Shown: one piece after another, positions 10,101 through 17,934 of the stretch
How the letters are laid out: the number at the start of each line of letters is the position of its first letter
Position numbering within the stretch: the first letter of the stretch is position 1
Assembly (NCBI RefSeq): GCF_029223285.1
Contig: NZ_JARHUJ010000002.1
Coordinates: forward strand, 992,001-1,056,000
Direction: 5' to 3'
Source: Paraflavitalea sp. CAU 1676
Lineage (GTDB): Bacteria > Bacteroidota > Bacteroidia > Chitinophagales > Chitinophagaceae
Length of the DNA stretch: 64,000 nt
The notes under the pieces: model-generated
Told to the model about the DNA's origin: nothing
The model's input: only the letters and a program-made list of their open reading frames with translations
Databases searched by the model: none
Translations under genes and position numbers: made by a program

Positions 10101-11489
10101 ACCATCTGCCAGGGACAATCAGTGACGCTGGGGCAACTGGATGCTGTAGACCACCAATATGCCTGGACATCGTCACCAACAGGGTTTACTTCCACGGCGG
10201 CCAGGCCAGTGGTGAGTCCGGCCGTTAGTACAGATTATTATGTTTCGGTCACCAATCCGTCGGGCTGTATTTCTAAAGACACCATCCGCATCACCGTGGG
10301 AGGGACGGGCCCGCTTGCCCAGGCCGGTGCAGATGCAACAGTTTGTATGGGTAGCTCAAAGCAATTGGGTATGACAGCCGTGGCGCCCAATTCCTACTCC
10401 TGGACATCGGTACCGGCTGGTTTCACATCAGCGCTAGCCAATCCTGTCGTAACACCTTCCGGCTACCAGACCAGCTATATACTTGCGGTAAATACCGGAA
10501 ACTGCATCGCCCGGGATACTGTAACGCTGTATACGACCGCGTTGCCAGTGGCTGATGCGGGGCCCGACAGGAATGTTTGCCTACCCGGCGGCACCAATAT
10601 TGGCACTGCGGCCACTGGCTCCAATACCTACAGCTGGACCTCCAGCCCGGTGGGCTACAGTTCGATCCAGGCTTTCCCGATCGTGTACCCAACATTGTCC
10701 ACCACCTATTACCTGGAAGTAACCAGCCAGGCGGGTTGCAAGACCTATGATACCGTACAAACGCGGGTAGACCAATCACTGCCTGTACCTACAGTTACTG
10801 CCGGGGGAGCTACTACATTTTGTCAGGGTAGTTCGGTGGTGCTGACGGCCTCCACTACACAGGGCAACCAGTGGTACAAGAACGGAGTGGCCATCAACGC
10901 AGCCACCGCTACAAACTATACGGCAGCCGAAGCAGGTACGTACACCGTGCAAAATACATTAGCGGGAAGCAGCTGCTCCCCGGTTATGTCGGCAGGTGTC
11001 CCGGTTGTTGTTAACGCGGTGCCGGCGGCACCGGTCATAACGCAGACAGGCAATAGCCTGATCTCTTCCGCAGCTGCGGGCAATCAATGGTACCTGAATG
11101 GCGTGGCGATACCGGGGGCTGTGAACAATAGCTATCGGCCGGTAACGGCCGGTCTATATACCGTTATCGTAACGCAGGCTGGCTGTAATAGCCAGACGGC
11201 TGCCACGTTCAACTATACCATAACGGCGATCAATGAACCCACCTGGGGCAATAGCCTCGTGGTTGCACCCAATCCCGTACACAGCGACGTCGCCATCCGC
11301 TATACCGGCAACAGTAGCCGCTTTACTGCTTCGATCACCGACCTGCATGGCCGTCAGCTCAAAATTCAGCCGCTTTTCCGCACCAGTTGTGTATTTGATC
11401 TGCGCTCTTTAAGTGCGGGAATGTACATTGTGAGGATAGGGAATATCGGCACCGGCGAGTTTGTGAACCGGGTGATCGTGAAGCAGTAA
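7134..11489 (+). CDS. Giant T9SS-secreted multidomain protein (BNR, IPT/TIG, FG-GAP propeller, Ig-like repeats)
   Basis: The 1451-residue product has a signal peptide (about 1-30, ending SSAHAQ). Domains in order are: YCF48/BNR-type propeller repeats with DGGNTF and TDSGRIWEK motifs (about 35-340); a PKD-like segment (350-430); two IPT/TIG domains (about 440-600, motifs TGFTPSSGNAG and TGLSPVLAPVG); and seven FG-GAP/VCBS repeats with DxDGDGxxD calcium-type loops (about 620-970), enough for a complete propeller. Three cysteine-containing Ig-like repeats with SWTS cores follow (985-1215), then two more Ig-like units with NQWYxNGVAI. The end is a T9SS sorting domain (about 1367-1451; VVAPNPVHSDV, then GMYIVRIGN). 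It should be exported through the outer membrane and anchored or released as an adhesin or glycan-binding protein. Ligand unknown. Confidence 0.88.
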   Translation: MPRQYPHLFIGVLVVLLMATLLPLSSAHAQLRKVYKDETEPDNEIEKISFYSPAAGYVAFRDWIGFTTDSGRTFIKKPVTLTNVNYNGYGVNLTFGFGINGVKAFDQNTLIAYGDYGLVPAILRSTDGGNTFLLVYHSQFDNLKLSTGIMDMVFANNGNTGIAVDADRILRTTDKGLTWNVVYTNANRYFSHVDAIDNNTFFAFSTRYTTSVYYRSMDAGASWTPYMAPGGHLTSITFLTATKGWANADDKIFYTSNNGSQWTQKNHATITPMSSHKMKFMNDHTGYALGELFELYKTTDSGRIWEKVPRDNDFTYLGYSLNDLQVWNDDQLWTGGGHGFLQLNTNSSAAPLPGAYFQIDTAGMSVANVVQLKNYSKTGYQYQWIVNGVAVSTSFHASYVHDIYLGADTVQLIVSNGAHSDTTEKLHYFDAVPYPAPLVTGFTPSSGNAGTEVTITGNFFAKVSGVYFGGIPASSYTVQSIGKIVAVVGAGGNGLVTVTSATGSGSKPGFITNQPPVITGLSPVLAPVGATVTVNGNHFGATPVENTVFFGGVKAKVLTAGPGQLTVQVPAGAAYGPVSVTVKGHTAHSPQFFSITFPATCGFTEYTFAPSQAFPGSNLSLGATMSIGDIDGDGKNDIATPSFYGTFVLHNKSTAGKIDFQKVLAYETDQAAVAGAGLADLDGDGKPDLVALNYHWNTLAVYRNTSSIGAISFAMPDVQTVTGGPTGVVFHDLDGDGKQDMIIINEAANFNYLSVYRNISLPGQIAFEPKQEIPVGLSDNKVSIGDLDGDGKADLFVGDGGILNGNQYSFTILRNTSIMGSISFARTLIPHHAFTYMDGQLGDMDGDGKLDIVVTYDTRYYTGTQKGIAIHRNLSTPGNLSFAMPVSFTGCIDHTNVSLGDLDGDGMLDLFSTCSFNTNVTLLKNTSTPGNLSLVAVNSPYISMRGGGGTTAIADLDNDSRPDLLFAGSNDFRVFRNILEPGALAGKDTTICQGQSVTLGQLDAVDHQYAWTSSPTGFTSTAARPVVSPAVSTDYYVSVTNPSGCISKDTIRITVGGTGPLAQAGADATVCMGSSKQLGMTAVAPNSYSWTSVPAGFTSALANPVVTPSGYQTSYILAVNTGNCIARDTVTLYTTALPVADAGPDRNVCLPGGTNIGTAATGSNTYSWTSSPVGYSSIQAFPIVYPTLSTTYYLEVTSQAGCKTYDTVQTRVDQSLPVPTVTAGGATTFCQGSSVVLTASTTQGNQWYKNGVAINAATATNYTAAEAGTYTVQNTLAGSSCSPVMSAGVPVVVNAVPAAPVITQTGNSLISSAAAGNQWYLNGVAIPGAVNNSYRPVTAGLYTVIVTQAGCNSQTAATFNYTITAINEPTWGNSLVVAPNPVHSDVAIRYTGNSSRFTASITDLHGRQLKIQPLFRTSCVFDLRSLSAGMYIVRIGNIGTGEFVNRVIVKQ

Positions 11490-11579
11490 GTGGAAGTCCA
11501 AAAATCTCTATTATCTTACAGGCCTGTTCGGGTAAACAAGTCCGGCAGAACAGCTATTAATCGCCTAACAGGAACAGCC

Positions 11580-12785
11580 ATGAAGCATCTTTTCTTCATC
11601 ACTCTCTTTGCTACATTATTGACCGGTTGCTCGAAGCAAAATGACGGCCCCAATGATCCGCCCGCCAACACCAAAGGGAAGATGTCCATCTTACTGAATG
11701 TTTACCCAACCGTCAATCTCATCTTATCCGGGAAAAATATTGTCATCAACTGGGGTGATGGCCAGGAACAGCAATACACCGAACAGGATTTTGGACAGCT
11801 GAGTCATACCTATACCCAGCAAACAACGCATAAGGTAACCATAACAGGAGTGGACGTAACAACCTTTATCTGCATGGTGCAGGAGGTGACGAAAGTAGAT
11901 GTGCGGGAGAACCCGGCATTGCAGATATTGGATTGCAGCTCCAACGAAATTGATACACTGGATGTGTCGAAGAACACCTATTTACACGAAGTTCGCTGCG
12001 ACTACAACAAACTCAAAAAACTGGAGCTGCCAACAGGAAATGCCCTCGAACATGTAGACTGCGACCACAACAACCTCACTGCGCTTGATATAACGGCCTG
12101 CGCTAAACTGCAACGCCTGTCTTGCGGAGACAATAAACTGACTGCGCTCGATGTATCGAAGAATACGGCGCTTATTTTATTGGAATGCGGCAACAATGCT
12201 ATTGGATCGCTGCAGTTGACCGCCAACACGATGCTACAGGGTCTGATGGTGAACGATTGCCAGCTGAGCAAACTCGAACTCACCAACAACAAGGAGCTCA
12301 ACGCACTGGAGTGTTCCGGCAATCAGCTTTCGGAGTTGAACATTTCAGCCAATCCGAAGATCAGTTACCTCACTTTGGGCAACAACCAGATCAAGACACT
12401 CGATCTTTCACATCAGCCCGTACTCGAAGATATGAATTGTGCCGTCAACCAAATCAGCAACCTGGACCTTTCCACGAACACGAAGCTAATCCGGGCAGAC
12501 TGCCGGGAGAATAAGCTTGGCGCGCTCGATGTATCCAAAAATACGGCCCTGACCTATCTGAACTTTGGAGGTAACACGATCACCTCGATAGACCTCCCTA
12601 AAAACACGGCGCTGAATGATCTGCGTTTGCGCAACACGCAATTCACAGCGGCATCCCTGAACAATCTATTTGGCACGCTGCACAGTAATACGGGCACTAA
12701 ATACATCGATTATTTTGGCAACCCAGGCACCAGCACCTGCAATTCCTCCATCGTTACGGGGAAGGGATGGACGATCAGGTTTTAA
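11580..12785 (+). CDS. Cell-surface LRR lipoprotein with PKD-like N-terminal domain
   Basis: ATG 11580 gives a lipoprotein signal peptide with lipobox LLTGC, so I prefer it to the longer in-frame reading from 11490. The 401-residue product has a PKD-like domain (about 35-105, motifs NWGDGQEQQY and SHTYTQ). About twelve leucine-rich repeats of exactly 21 residues follow, of the form LxxLxCxxNxLxxLDxSxNxx. This is the Bacteroidetes-type LRR, likely a solenoid for protein or glycan binding on the surface. It lies 90 bases after the T9SS protein on the same strand and may be co-transcribed with it. A strong terminator follows at 12838-12867. Binding partner unknown. Confidence 0.85.
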   Translation: MKHLFFITLFATLLTGCSKQNDGPNDPPANTKGKMSILLNVYPTVNLILSGKNIVINWGDGQEQQYTEQDFGQLSHTYTQQTTHKVTITGVDVTTFICMVQEVTKVDVRENPALQILDCSSNEIDTLDVSKNTYLHEVRCDYNKLKKLELPTGNALEHVDCDHNNLTALDITACAKLQRLSCGDNKLTALDVSKNTALILLECGNNAIGSLQLTANTMLQGLMVNDCQLSKLELTNNKELNALECSGNQLSELNISANPKISYLTLGNNQIKTLDLSHQPVLEDMNCAVNQISNLDLSTNTKLIRADCRENKLGALDVSKNTALTYLNFGGNTITSIDLPKNTALNDLRLRNTQFTAASLNNLFGTLHSNTGTKYIDYFGNPGTSTCNSSIVTGKGWTIRF

Positions 12786-12837
12786 GCAGAGATAATGAGT
12801 CGGCCTGGAGATAGGCCTTGCTGGTTATATCCATAAA

Positions 12838-12867
12838 AAAAGGTCCGCGGTTACCCGCGGACCTTTT
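12838..12867. terminator. Bidirectional intrinsic terminator between convergent genes
   Basis: This is a perfect 13-bp stem, AAAAGGTCCGCGG pairing with CCGCGGACCTTTT, around a TTAC tetraloop. A-rich sequence lies on the left and T-rich on the right, so it can terminate both the LRR lipoprotein mRNA and the oncoming RRM mRNA. Confidence 0.9.
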
Positions 12868-12878
12868 CTTTTAAGCTA

Positions 12879-13184
12879 TTACCATTTGCGCCTGGAAAAG
12901 CCGTTATCGCTTTTAAAGGGGCTGGAGTTGAAGGATTTTTCGGTTTTAGGCCTTGCTTCCGCTACTTTGATGGATCTGCCATCCATGCTGGTCTGATCCA
13001 ATTGCTGGATCGCCTCGCGGGCGGCATTGTCATCTTCCATTTCCACAAAGGCAAAACCTCTGGAACGGCCGGTTTCCCTGTCCATTACCACTTTAGCAGA
13101 GGTAACAACACCGTAAGTAGAAAATAAGTTTCTCAACGCTTCTTCCTGGACACTGAACGCCAGGTTTGACACATAAATGTTCAT
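12879..13184 (-). CDS. Small RRM-type RNA-binding protein
   Basis: The 101-residue protein is a single RNA recognition motif. RNP2 is IYVSNL at residues 3-8 and RNP1 is RGFAFVEM at about 43-50. A basic, disordered tail follows (RPKTEKSFNSSPFKSDNG...RRKW). Single-RRM proteins of this size are common in Bacteroidetes and cyanobacteria and are thought to bind mRNA post-transcriptionally, some under cold control. A -7 element (13296-13303) lies about 110 bases upstream of the start, implying a long leader. The domain call is firm; RNA targets are unknown. Confidence 0.93.
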   Translation of the reverse strand: MNIYVSNLAFSVQEEALRNLFSTYGVVTSAKVVMDRETGRSRGFAFVEMEDDNAAREAIQQLDQTSMDGRSIKVAEARPKTEKSFNSSPFKSDNGFSRRKW

Positions 13185-13295
13185 ATATAATCAATTAAAA
13201 AAATGATATCTGAGAAAGGCAAGAAGTAAGGAAATAAATGCACTGTTGAAGCAGATTAATAACAATTACTGATGCGAAGCTCAAATGAATAAAAC

Positions 13296-13303
13296 CAAAG
13301 GTA
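13296..13303 (-). promoter_or_regulatory. Candidate -7 element upstream of the RRM gene
   Basis: On the minus strand this reads TACCTTTG, an exact match to the Bacteroidetes -7 consensus TAnnTTTG. I find no TTTG at the expected -33 spacing. If used, the leader would be about 105 nt, long enough for RNA-level control. No other gene is seen in 13185-13399. Confidence 0.4.
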
Positions 13304-13399
13304 CAACTAATATTTGTTAATACCATGTTTATTTTAAAGGTACCGGCACATTAAGTGTGTAACTAAGCATTATATTGATTAACTTCCCTAAAAGAGCCT

Positions 13400-14224
13400 A
13401 TGATCGCCAAAGCGTTTTTGTCTCTGACCGAATATCCCGCCTTCCGCCGAATAATCTGGAAACCAATCTACGAAAATCTAGCCAAACACTTCAAGATCAA
13501 CGACTGGCACTTCATGAACTACGGATACGCGCCAGAGTCTTCTGTATCTACCGTACCACTTCATCCGAAAGACGAGATCAATCGTTACCCGATACAACTG
13601 TATCATTTCCTGGCACAAAAAACCGATATCAAAGACAAGCAAGTGCTGGAAGTGGGCAGCGGCCGGGGAGGGGGCGCCAGTTATATCAGCCGGTATTTGA
13701 GTCCGGCAACGATGACGGGCGTCGACATTGCCCGCAATGCTATCCGGCTGGCCAGGAAAAACCACCAGGAAAACAACCTTCACTTTTTACAGGGCAATGC
13801 CGAGAAACTCCCGTTTGTGAATGAAAGTTTTGACGTGATCATGAACGTTGAAAGCTCTCATGCCTATGGTTCCGTTCCGCGCTTTTTGTCCGAAGTGAAG
13901 CGATTGCTAAGGCCCGGCGGCATCTTTTTATGCACCGACCTGCGTGCGCCTGAAGGCATGACGCTCCTCAAAAGTCATTTTGAAGCCAGCGGTCTGCACA
14001 TGGTATCGGAAGAGAACATTACCCCCAATGTAGTAGATGCCATTGAAAAAGAAGACACCATCAAGCAGCAACGCATCAATCAGCATATCGCGCGGTGGAT
14101 GCGACCTACGTTCAGCCAGTTTGCCGGCACCAAGGGTTCCCGCATACACCTCGACCTGCAATCGAATGCCCTGATCTATTATAGCTTTGTGCTTCAAAAG
14201 AAAGCAGTCGTCAACGAAGCCTGA
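13400..14224 (+). CDS. SAM-dependent class I methyltransferase
   Basis: The 274-residue protein carries motif I VLEVGSGRGGG at about residues 79-89, an acidic ribose-binding residue in TGVDIAR, a post-motif I segment FLQGNAEKLPF, and motif II FDVIMNVESSHAYG. The order and the HxYG motif resemble methyltransferases of the phthiotriol/sterol C-methyl or small-molecule O-methyl type. No signal peptide is present, so it is probably cytoplasmic. The start at ATG 13400 (MIAKAFLSLTEYP) gives the expected N-terminal cap helix. It converges on the MFS gene with an 11-base gap. Acceptor substrate unknown. Confidence 0.85.
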   Translation: MIAKAFLSLTEYPAFRRIIWKPIYENLAKHFKINDWHFMNYGYAPESSVSTVPLHPKDEINRYPIQLYHFLAQKTDIKDKQVLEVGSGRGGGASYISRYLSPATMTGVDIARNAIRLARKNHQENNLHFLQGNAEKLPFVNESFDVIMNVESSHAYGSVPRFLSEVKRLLRPGGIFLCTDLRAPEGMTLLKSHFEASGLHMVSEENITPNVVDAIEKEDTIKQQRINQHIARWMRPTFSQFAGTKGSRIHLDLQSNALIYYSFVLQKKAVVNEA

Positions 14225-14235
14225 TATAGCCCCAT

Positions 14236-15651
14236 CTATCCCAACACCTCTTTCTCCTTAAGCCGTTTGCGGGTCCGTTGCGGCAGCTTTCGTGCAGGGA
14301 TCAGCGCCAGCAGGATCAGGCCCGCTGTTGCGAGAAACCCATCCTGCAACGCAAAATGCTCCGCCAGCCTTTCCGTGCCGGTCTTCCCCTGGTAGTATGA
14401 AAACAAATGAGTATGCAGAGCGCTGCTGGCGGCAATACCAATGGAACCACCCAGTTGCAGCATCAGCGTATTCATAGAAGTGGCTGCAGCCGTTTGCAAG
14501 GCGCTGACCGAATTAAGCAGCGCAGTAGATACGGGAGCAATCAGAAAGCTGATGCCAAGACCACGCAGGATCATACAACCCACGATCAACCCCGCCGACG
14601 TGCCTGTATCGATGCGGGAGAACAAAGCAAAGGAAACCGACAACAATAGTATACCCAGCAGGGATATATTACGAATTAAACCCTGGTCGGCCAGCTTGCC
14701 CGATATCGGCCGCGTTACCAGCATAATGAGGGCATTCGGCAACAGCAGCAAAGCGCTTTCCATCTCGGAATATCCGAGATAACCCTGCAACAGGAAAGGC
14801 AGGAAGAACATGCCGCCAAACAAGGCGACAGAACGAATGCCAACGATAATAAAAGGACGGGTAAACGCCGGCAGACGGAATATAGACAGATCCAGCAGTG
14901 CATCTGGCCGGCGGGCAGACCGCAGATATCCCCAAAACACCAATATCGTAACAGATAACCCGCTGAGAAATTGCCAGGATAATACGCCATAGCGCGAGGC
15001 AAAAGGTATGATCGTTGCCTGCAACAGCAGTATGAAAGCAGCCAGCAGCAGGTATCCCTTACTGTCAAATGGCGGGCGGCTCAGCGGCAGTTCTTTCAGG
15101 AAACGCAGGTGCCGCATGCCCATACCGATGGTAATAATTCCGATAGGGATGTTCACGTAAAAGATCGACTCCCAGCCGAGGTATTCAGTAAGTATCCCCC
15201 CGAGCGTGGGTCCAAGGGCCGGCCCCATTACATTGCCGATGCCCCACCAGCCAATGGCGCTACCCCGTTTTTCTTTGGGAAAGGTTTCGCTGAGGATGGC
15301 CAGCGAGGTGGGCGCAATTGATCCGCCACCTATAGCCTGGACTACCCGGGCGAGGATGAGAAATGTCAGGCTATCCGCCAAACTACACAACAGCGATCCG
15401 ATGGTGAACAAAGCGATGCTGAACATATACAGTTTGTAATATCCGATGCGGTTCTTCAGCCAGCTCGTAAGCGGTATGAACAGGCTATACGTAATCATGT
15501 AAGTAGTGACCACCAGGGCTACCGCATCGAGTTGCACGCCAAATTCGCGCTGTATCACCGGAAGCGATACGTTAACGATACTGCTGTCGATGGCCGCCAT
15601 CGACGTGCCGATCATCAATGTAACCAATACCATAGACCTGTTAGCAACCAT
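14236..15651 (-). CDS. MFS multidrug exporter, DHA2 (EmrB/QacA) type
   Basis: The chosen start is ATG 15651 (MVANRSMVLVTLMIGTSMAA); the 18 residues upstream in frame are polar and unlike the family. The 471-residue product has about 14 hydrophobic segments. It also has the DHA2 signature around AAIDSSIVNVSLPVIQREF in the first helices and a motif A-like loop, KNRIGYYKLY. DHA2 proteins use proton motive force to export drugs or metabolites through the inner membrane, some with an EmrA-type adaptor. No adaptor or TolC gene is adjacent here, so it may work alone. Substrate unknown. Confidence 0.9.
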   Translation of the reverse strand: MVANRSMVLVTLMIGTSMAAIDSSIVNVSLPVIQREFGVQLDAVALVVTTYMITYSLFIPLTSWLKNRIGYYKLYMFSIALFTIGSLLCSLADSLTFLILARVVQAIGGGSIAPTSLAILSETFPKEKRGSAIGWWGIGNVMGPALGPTLGGILTEYLGWESIFYVNIPIGIITIGMGMRHLRFLKELPLSRPPFDSKGYLLLAAFILLLQATIIPFASRYGVLSWQFLSGLSVTILVFWGYLRSARRPDALLDLSIFRLPAFTRPFIIVGIRSVALFGGMFFLPFLLQGYLGYSEMESALLLLPNALIMLVTRPISGKLADQGLIRNISLLGILLLSVSFALFSRIDTGTSAGLIVGCMILRGLGISFLIAPVSTALLNSVSALQTAAATSMNTLMLQLGGSIGIAASSALHTHLFSYYQGKTGTERLAEHFALQDGFLATAGLILLALIPARKLPQRTRKRLKEKEVLG

Positions 15652-15833
15652 ATGGACTTCGTATGATGAATTTGAGGTTTGATGGGCGGGAAGGGGAGGA
15701 GGCACAAAGGTGGCGATTTTTACGCGGCTGGCAAAGCGCCCTCCCGATGAACACCAAAGTTTTGTTAAATGGACGGCAGGTGCTCTCTAAATTTTCCGGC
15801 AACTACTACTTTTAGTGCCCATCCCTTCCTGTT

Positions 15834-17219
15834 ATGAAATATACCTTTACGCTTTTTACCGGCATTTTATCTGTCTCTATTGCGATGGCCCAGGCGCCCC
15901 GAAAAGTGGCCGCCGACAAGATTGTGGCCATCGTTGGCGATAAGATCATCCTGCAATCGGATATCCAGAATGAAATATTTGACCGGCGCAGGCACGGTGA
16001 AACTGTTCCGGATAACTTCAACTGCGCGATCATGGAACAAGCGCTTACCCTCAAAGCATTGGTATTACAAGCCGAAAGGGACTCCATTGAAATAAGCAAT
16101 GATGAAGTGGAAGCCGAACTGAACAACCGCATTCGTGCCAATATCAGGTCGTTCGGATCGGAAGCGGCATTGGTCGAGATAGCAGGCCGTTCCATTTATC
16201 AACTCAAAGAAGATTTCCGGCCGCGCATCCGGGAAAGGCTCCTGGTGAACCGGCTAAGCTTAAACGTGGTGGCCAACGTAAGCATAACTCCGCAGGAAGT
16301 AATGAAGTATTTCTCTTCTAAGAACGCCGATAGTTTACCGTACTACGAATCGACGGTTGAAATGGGCGAGATCGTACTATATCCTACACCCAACAGTGAA
16401 CTGGAAGACCTGGTCAAATTTGAACTGAATGATTTTAAGCAGCAAATAACCGGCGGGCGGCAGAAATTCGATATCCTGGCCAGACTGTATTCGGAGGACA
16501 AGGATACCAAAGACCTCGGCGGTGAGCTCAAAATAAACCGCACGGAGAAAGGGGGATTGCCGGGTTATGTCGACCCCTCGTTTATCGGACAGGTGTTTCG
16601 CCTGAAGCCAGGACAAATATCTTCTGTATTCAAGTCAAAAGCGGGCTACCATATCGTTCAACTCGTGGAGAAGAATGGGAATGATGCTACCATACGACAT
16701 ATTCTACGTATGCCGAAGATCACGAATGAAGAAATTACCAGGGGCATCAACAAACTCGATTCGGTGCGGTCCAGGATCATCGCGGGTGTGCTTACCTTCA
16801 ATGAAGCGGTAGCAAGGTATACCGAAGCTGAAACCAAATCGACTGCTGGTATGCGACTTTATTATGATGGCTCCACCTATTTACCGATCGCTGAACTGGA
16901 CAAAGACCTGGTGGTGTTGCTTGACCAATCCAAACTACAACCAGGACAGTATTCAAAACCCGCTGCTTTTACCGATGCAACCGGCAAACAGGGTGTACGC
17001 CTGATCTTTTTCAAAAGCCGTACTATACCCCACCGTCAGAACCTGAAAGACGACTACGACCGGATTGCGGAGGAAGCCCTCACCATCAAAAAGGAACAGG
17101 CGATGGATGCCTGGCTATCTGCCAAAATACCTTCTTACTATCTGATGATTGACCCGGAATACAGCAACTGCAGTATGCTTAACAAATGGACACAAAAGAG
17201 TGCAACAGCCAATAGATAG
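15834..17219 (+). CDS. Periplasmic SurA-like peptidylprolyl isomerase/chaperone
   Basis: The 461-residue protein has a signal peptide (about 1-20, ending AMAQ). A SurA-type N-terminal helical region (about 25-170) contains the hallmark KIVAIVGDKIILQSDI. A parvulin (PpiC) rotamase domain follows at about 175-285, with the signature LGGELKINRTEKGG and FKSKAGYHIVQLVEK. A second, more diverged parvulin-like region precedes the C-terminal helix. It should assist folding of outer-membrane proteins in the periplasm. It stands alone on the plus strand between minus-strand genes. Family call is firm; whether the second domain is active is uncertain. Confidence 0.88.
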   Translation: MKYTFTLFTGILSVSIAMAQAPRKVAADKIVAIVGDKIILQSDIQNEIFDRRRHGETVPDNFNCAIMEQALTLKALVLQAERDSIEISNDEVEAELNNRIRANIRSFGSEAALVEIAGRSIYQLKEDFRPRIRERLLVNRLSLNVVANVSITPQEVMKYFSSKNADSLPYYESTVEMGEIVLYPTPNSELEDLVKFELNDFKQQITGGRQKFDILARLYSEDKDTKDLGGELKINRTEKGGLPGYVDPSFIGQVFRLKPGQISSVFKSKAGYHIVQLVEKNGNDATIRHILRMPKITNEEITRGINKLDSVRSRIIAGVLTFNEAVARYTEAETKSTAGMRLYYDGSTYLPIAELDKDLVVLLDQSKLQPGQYSKPAAFTDATGKQGVRLIFFKSRTIPHRQNLKDDYDRIAEEALTIKKEQAMDAWLSAKIPSYYLMIDPEYSNCSMLNKWTQKSATANR

Positions 17220-17236
17220 ACCTGAACTGCCAGGCA

Positions 17237-17899
17237 TTACAGCTTTTCAATTTTCTTATTCACCCATTCTTTCGTGGCGGCTGTCAGCAGGGCAATGGTG
17301 TCCGTTTTGCCGGCCTTGAAGGAATGGTCGGCTCCCTCGAACTTTACGAGTGAAGCTTTCTTCAGTGATTTGCAAACAGACTCTATAAGATCCCAGGTGG
17401 CTAGCGTGTCTTTGGTGCCTTGCAGCAAGAGCATGGGTACCTTTACCTCTTTCAGGTGTTCGGCTCTATCGATCGATGGTTTACCGGCCGGGTGGAGTGG
17501 AAACCCGTAGAAGACGATCCCTTTCATAGCTTTCGGATGATTTGCTGCGAGGTATTGAGAAGACATTCGACCGCCGAAGGACTTACCGGCCGCGAACAAT
17601 GGCAGCGTGGGATACAACTCCTGCGCTTTACCAATCGCCGCTTCGATCGTTTGATGGGCTACCGCCGGAGTATCGGGCCTTCCTTTCTTATGTTCTGCAA
17701 AAGGAAAATTAAAGCGGAGCGTAGCGATACCGGCTTCAGCCAGGGAGGTAGCGAGTTTTTCCATAAAAATATGATCCATACCCGCACCGGCTCCGTGGGC
17801 CAGGGTTAAGATCGCGACTGGTTTGGCAGGAGCCATCACTATACCGGATACTTTACCAATGGCGGGCGACACGGCAAACTGAATAGACCTGGTGCTCAT
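17237..17899 (-). CDS. Alpha/beta hydrolase, Tex30/KANL3-like family
   Basis: The 220-residue single-domain hydrolase has nucleophile S107 in the elbow GKSFGG, an oxyanion-region HGAGAGMDH at about 35-43, an acid residue in LLLQGTKDTLA (about 172) and the catalytic histidine in FEGADHSFK (about 197). Small cytoplasmic hydrolases of this type act on esters or acyl groups; no specific substrate can be named. An exact -7 match lies upstream at 17917-17924. It follows the Ntn hydrolase gene by 35 bases on the same strand, so partial co-transcription is possible. Confidence 0.85.
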   Translation of the reverse strand: MSTRSIQFAVSPAIGKVSGIVMAPAKPVAILTLAHGAGAGMDHIFMEKLATSLAEAGIATLRFNFPFAEHKKGRPDTPAVAHQTIEAAIGKAQELYPTLPLFAAGKSFGGRMSSQYLAANHPKAMKGIVFYGFPLHPAGKPSIDRAEHLKEVKVPMLLLQGTKDTLATWDLIESVCKSLKKASLVKFEGADHSFKAGKTDTIALLTAATKEWVNKKIEKL

Positions 17900-17916
17900 A
17901 CATTTTTTCTTTGTGG

Positions 17917-17924
17917 CAAATGTA
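17917..17924 (-). promoter_or_regulatory. Candidate -7 element for the alpha/beta hydrolase gene
   Basis: The minus strand reads TACATTTG (TAnnTTTG) in the 35-base gap before the hydrolase start at 17899. No well-spaced -33 TTTG is seen. It suggests that the gene can be transcribed separately from the Ntn hydrolase gene. Confidence 0.35.
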
Positions 17925-17934
17925 AATCAAATTG

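Noticed and set aside
11920-12650. 63-base periodic repeats
   Set aside because: They correspond to the 21-residue LRR units of the lipoprotein gene.
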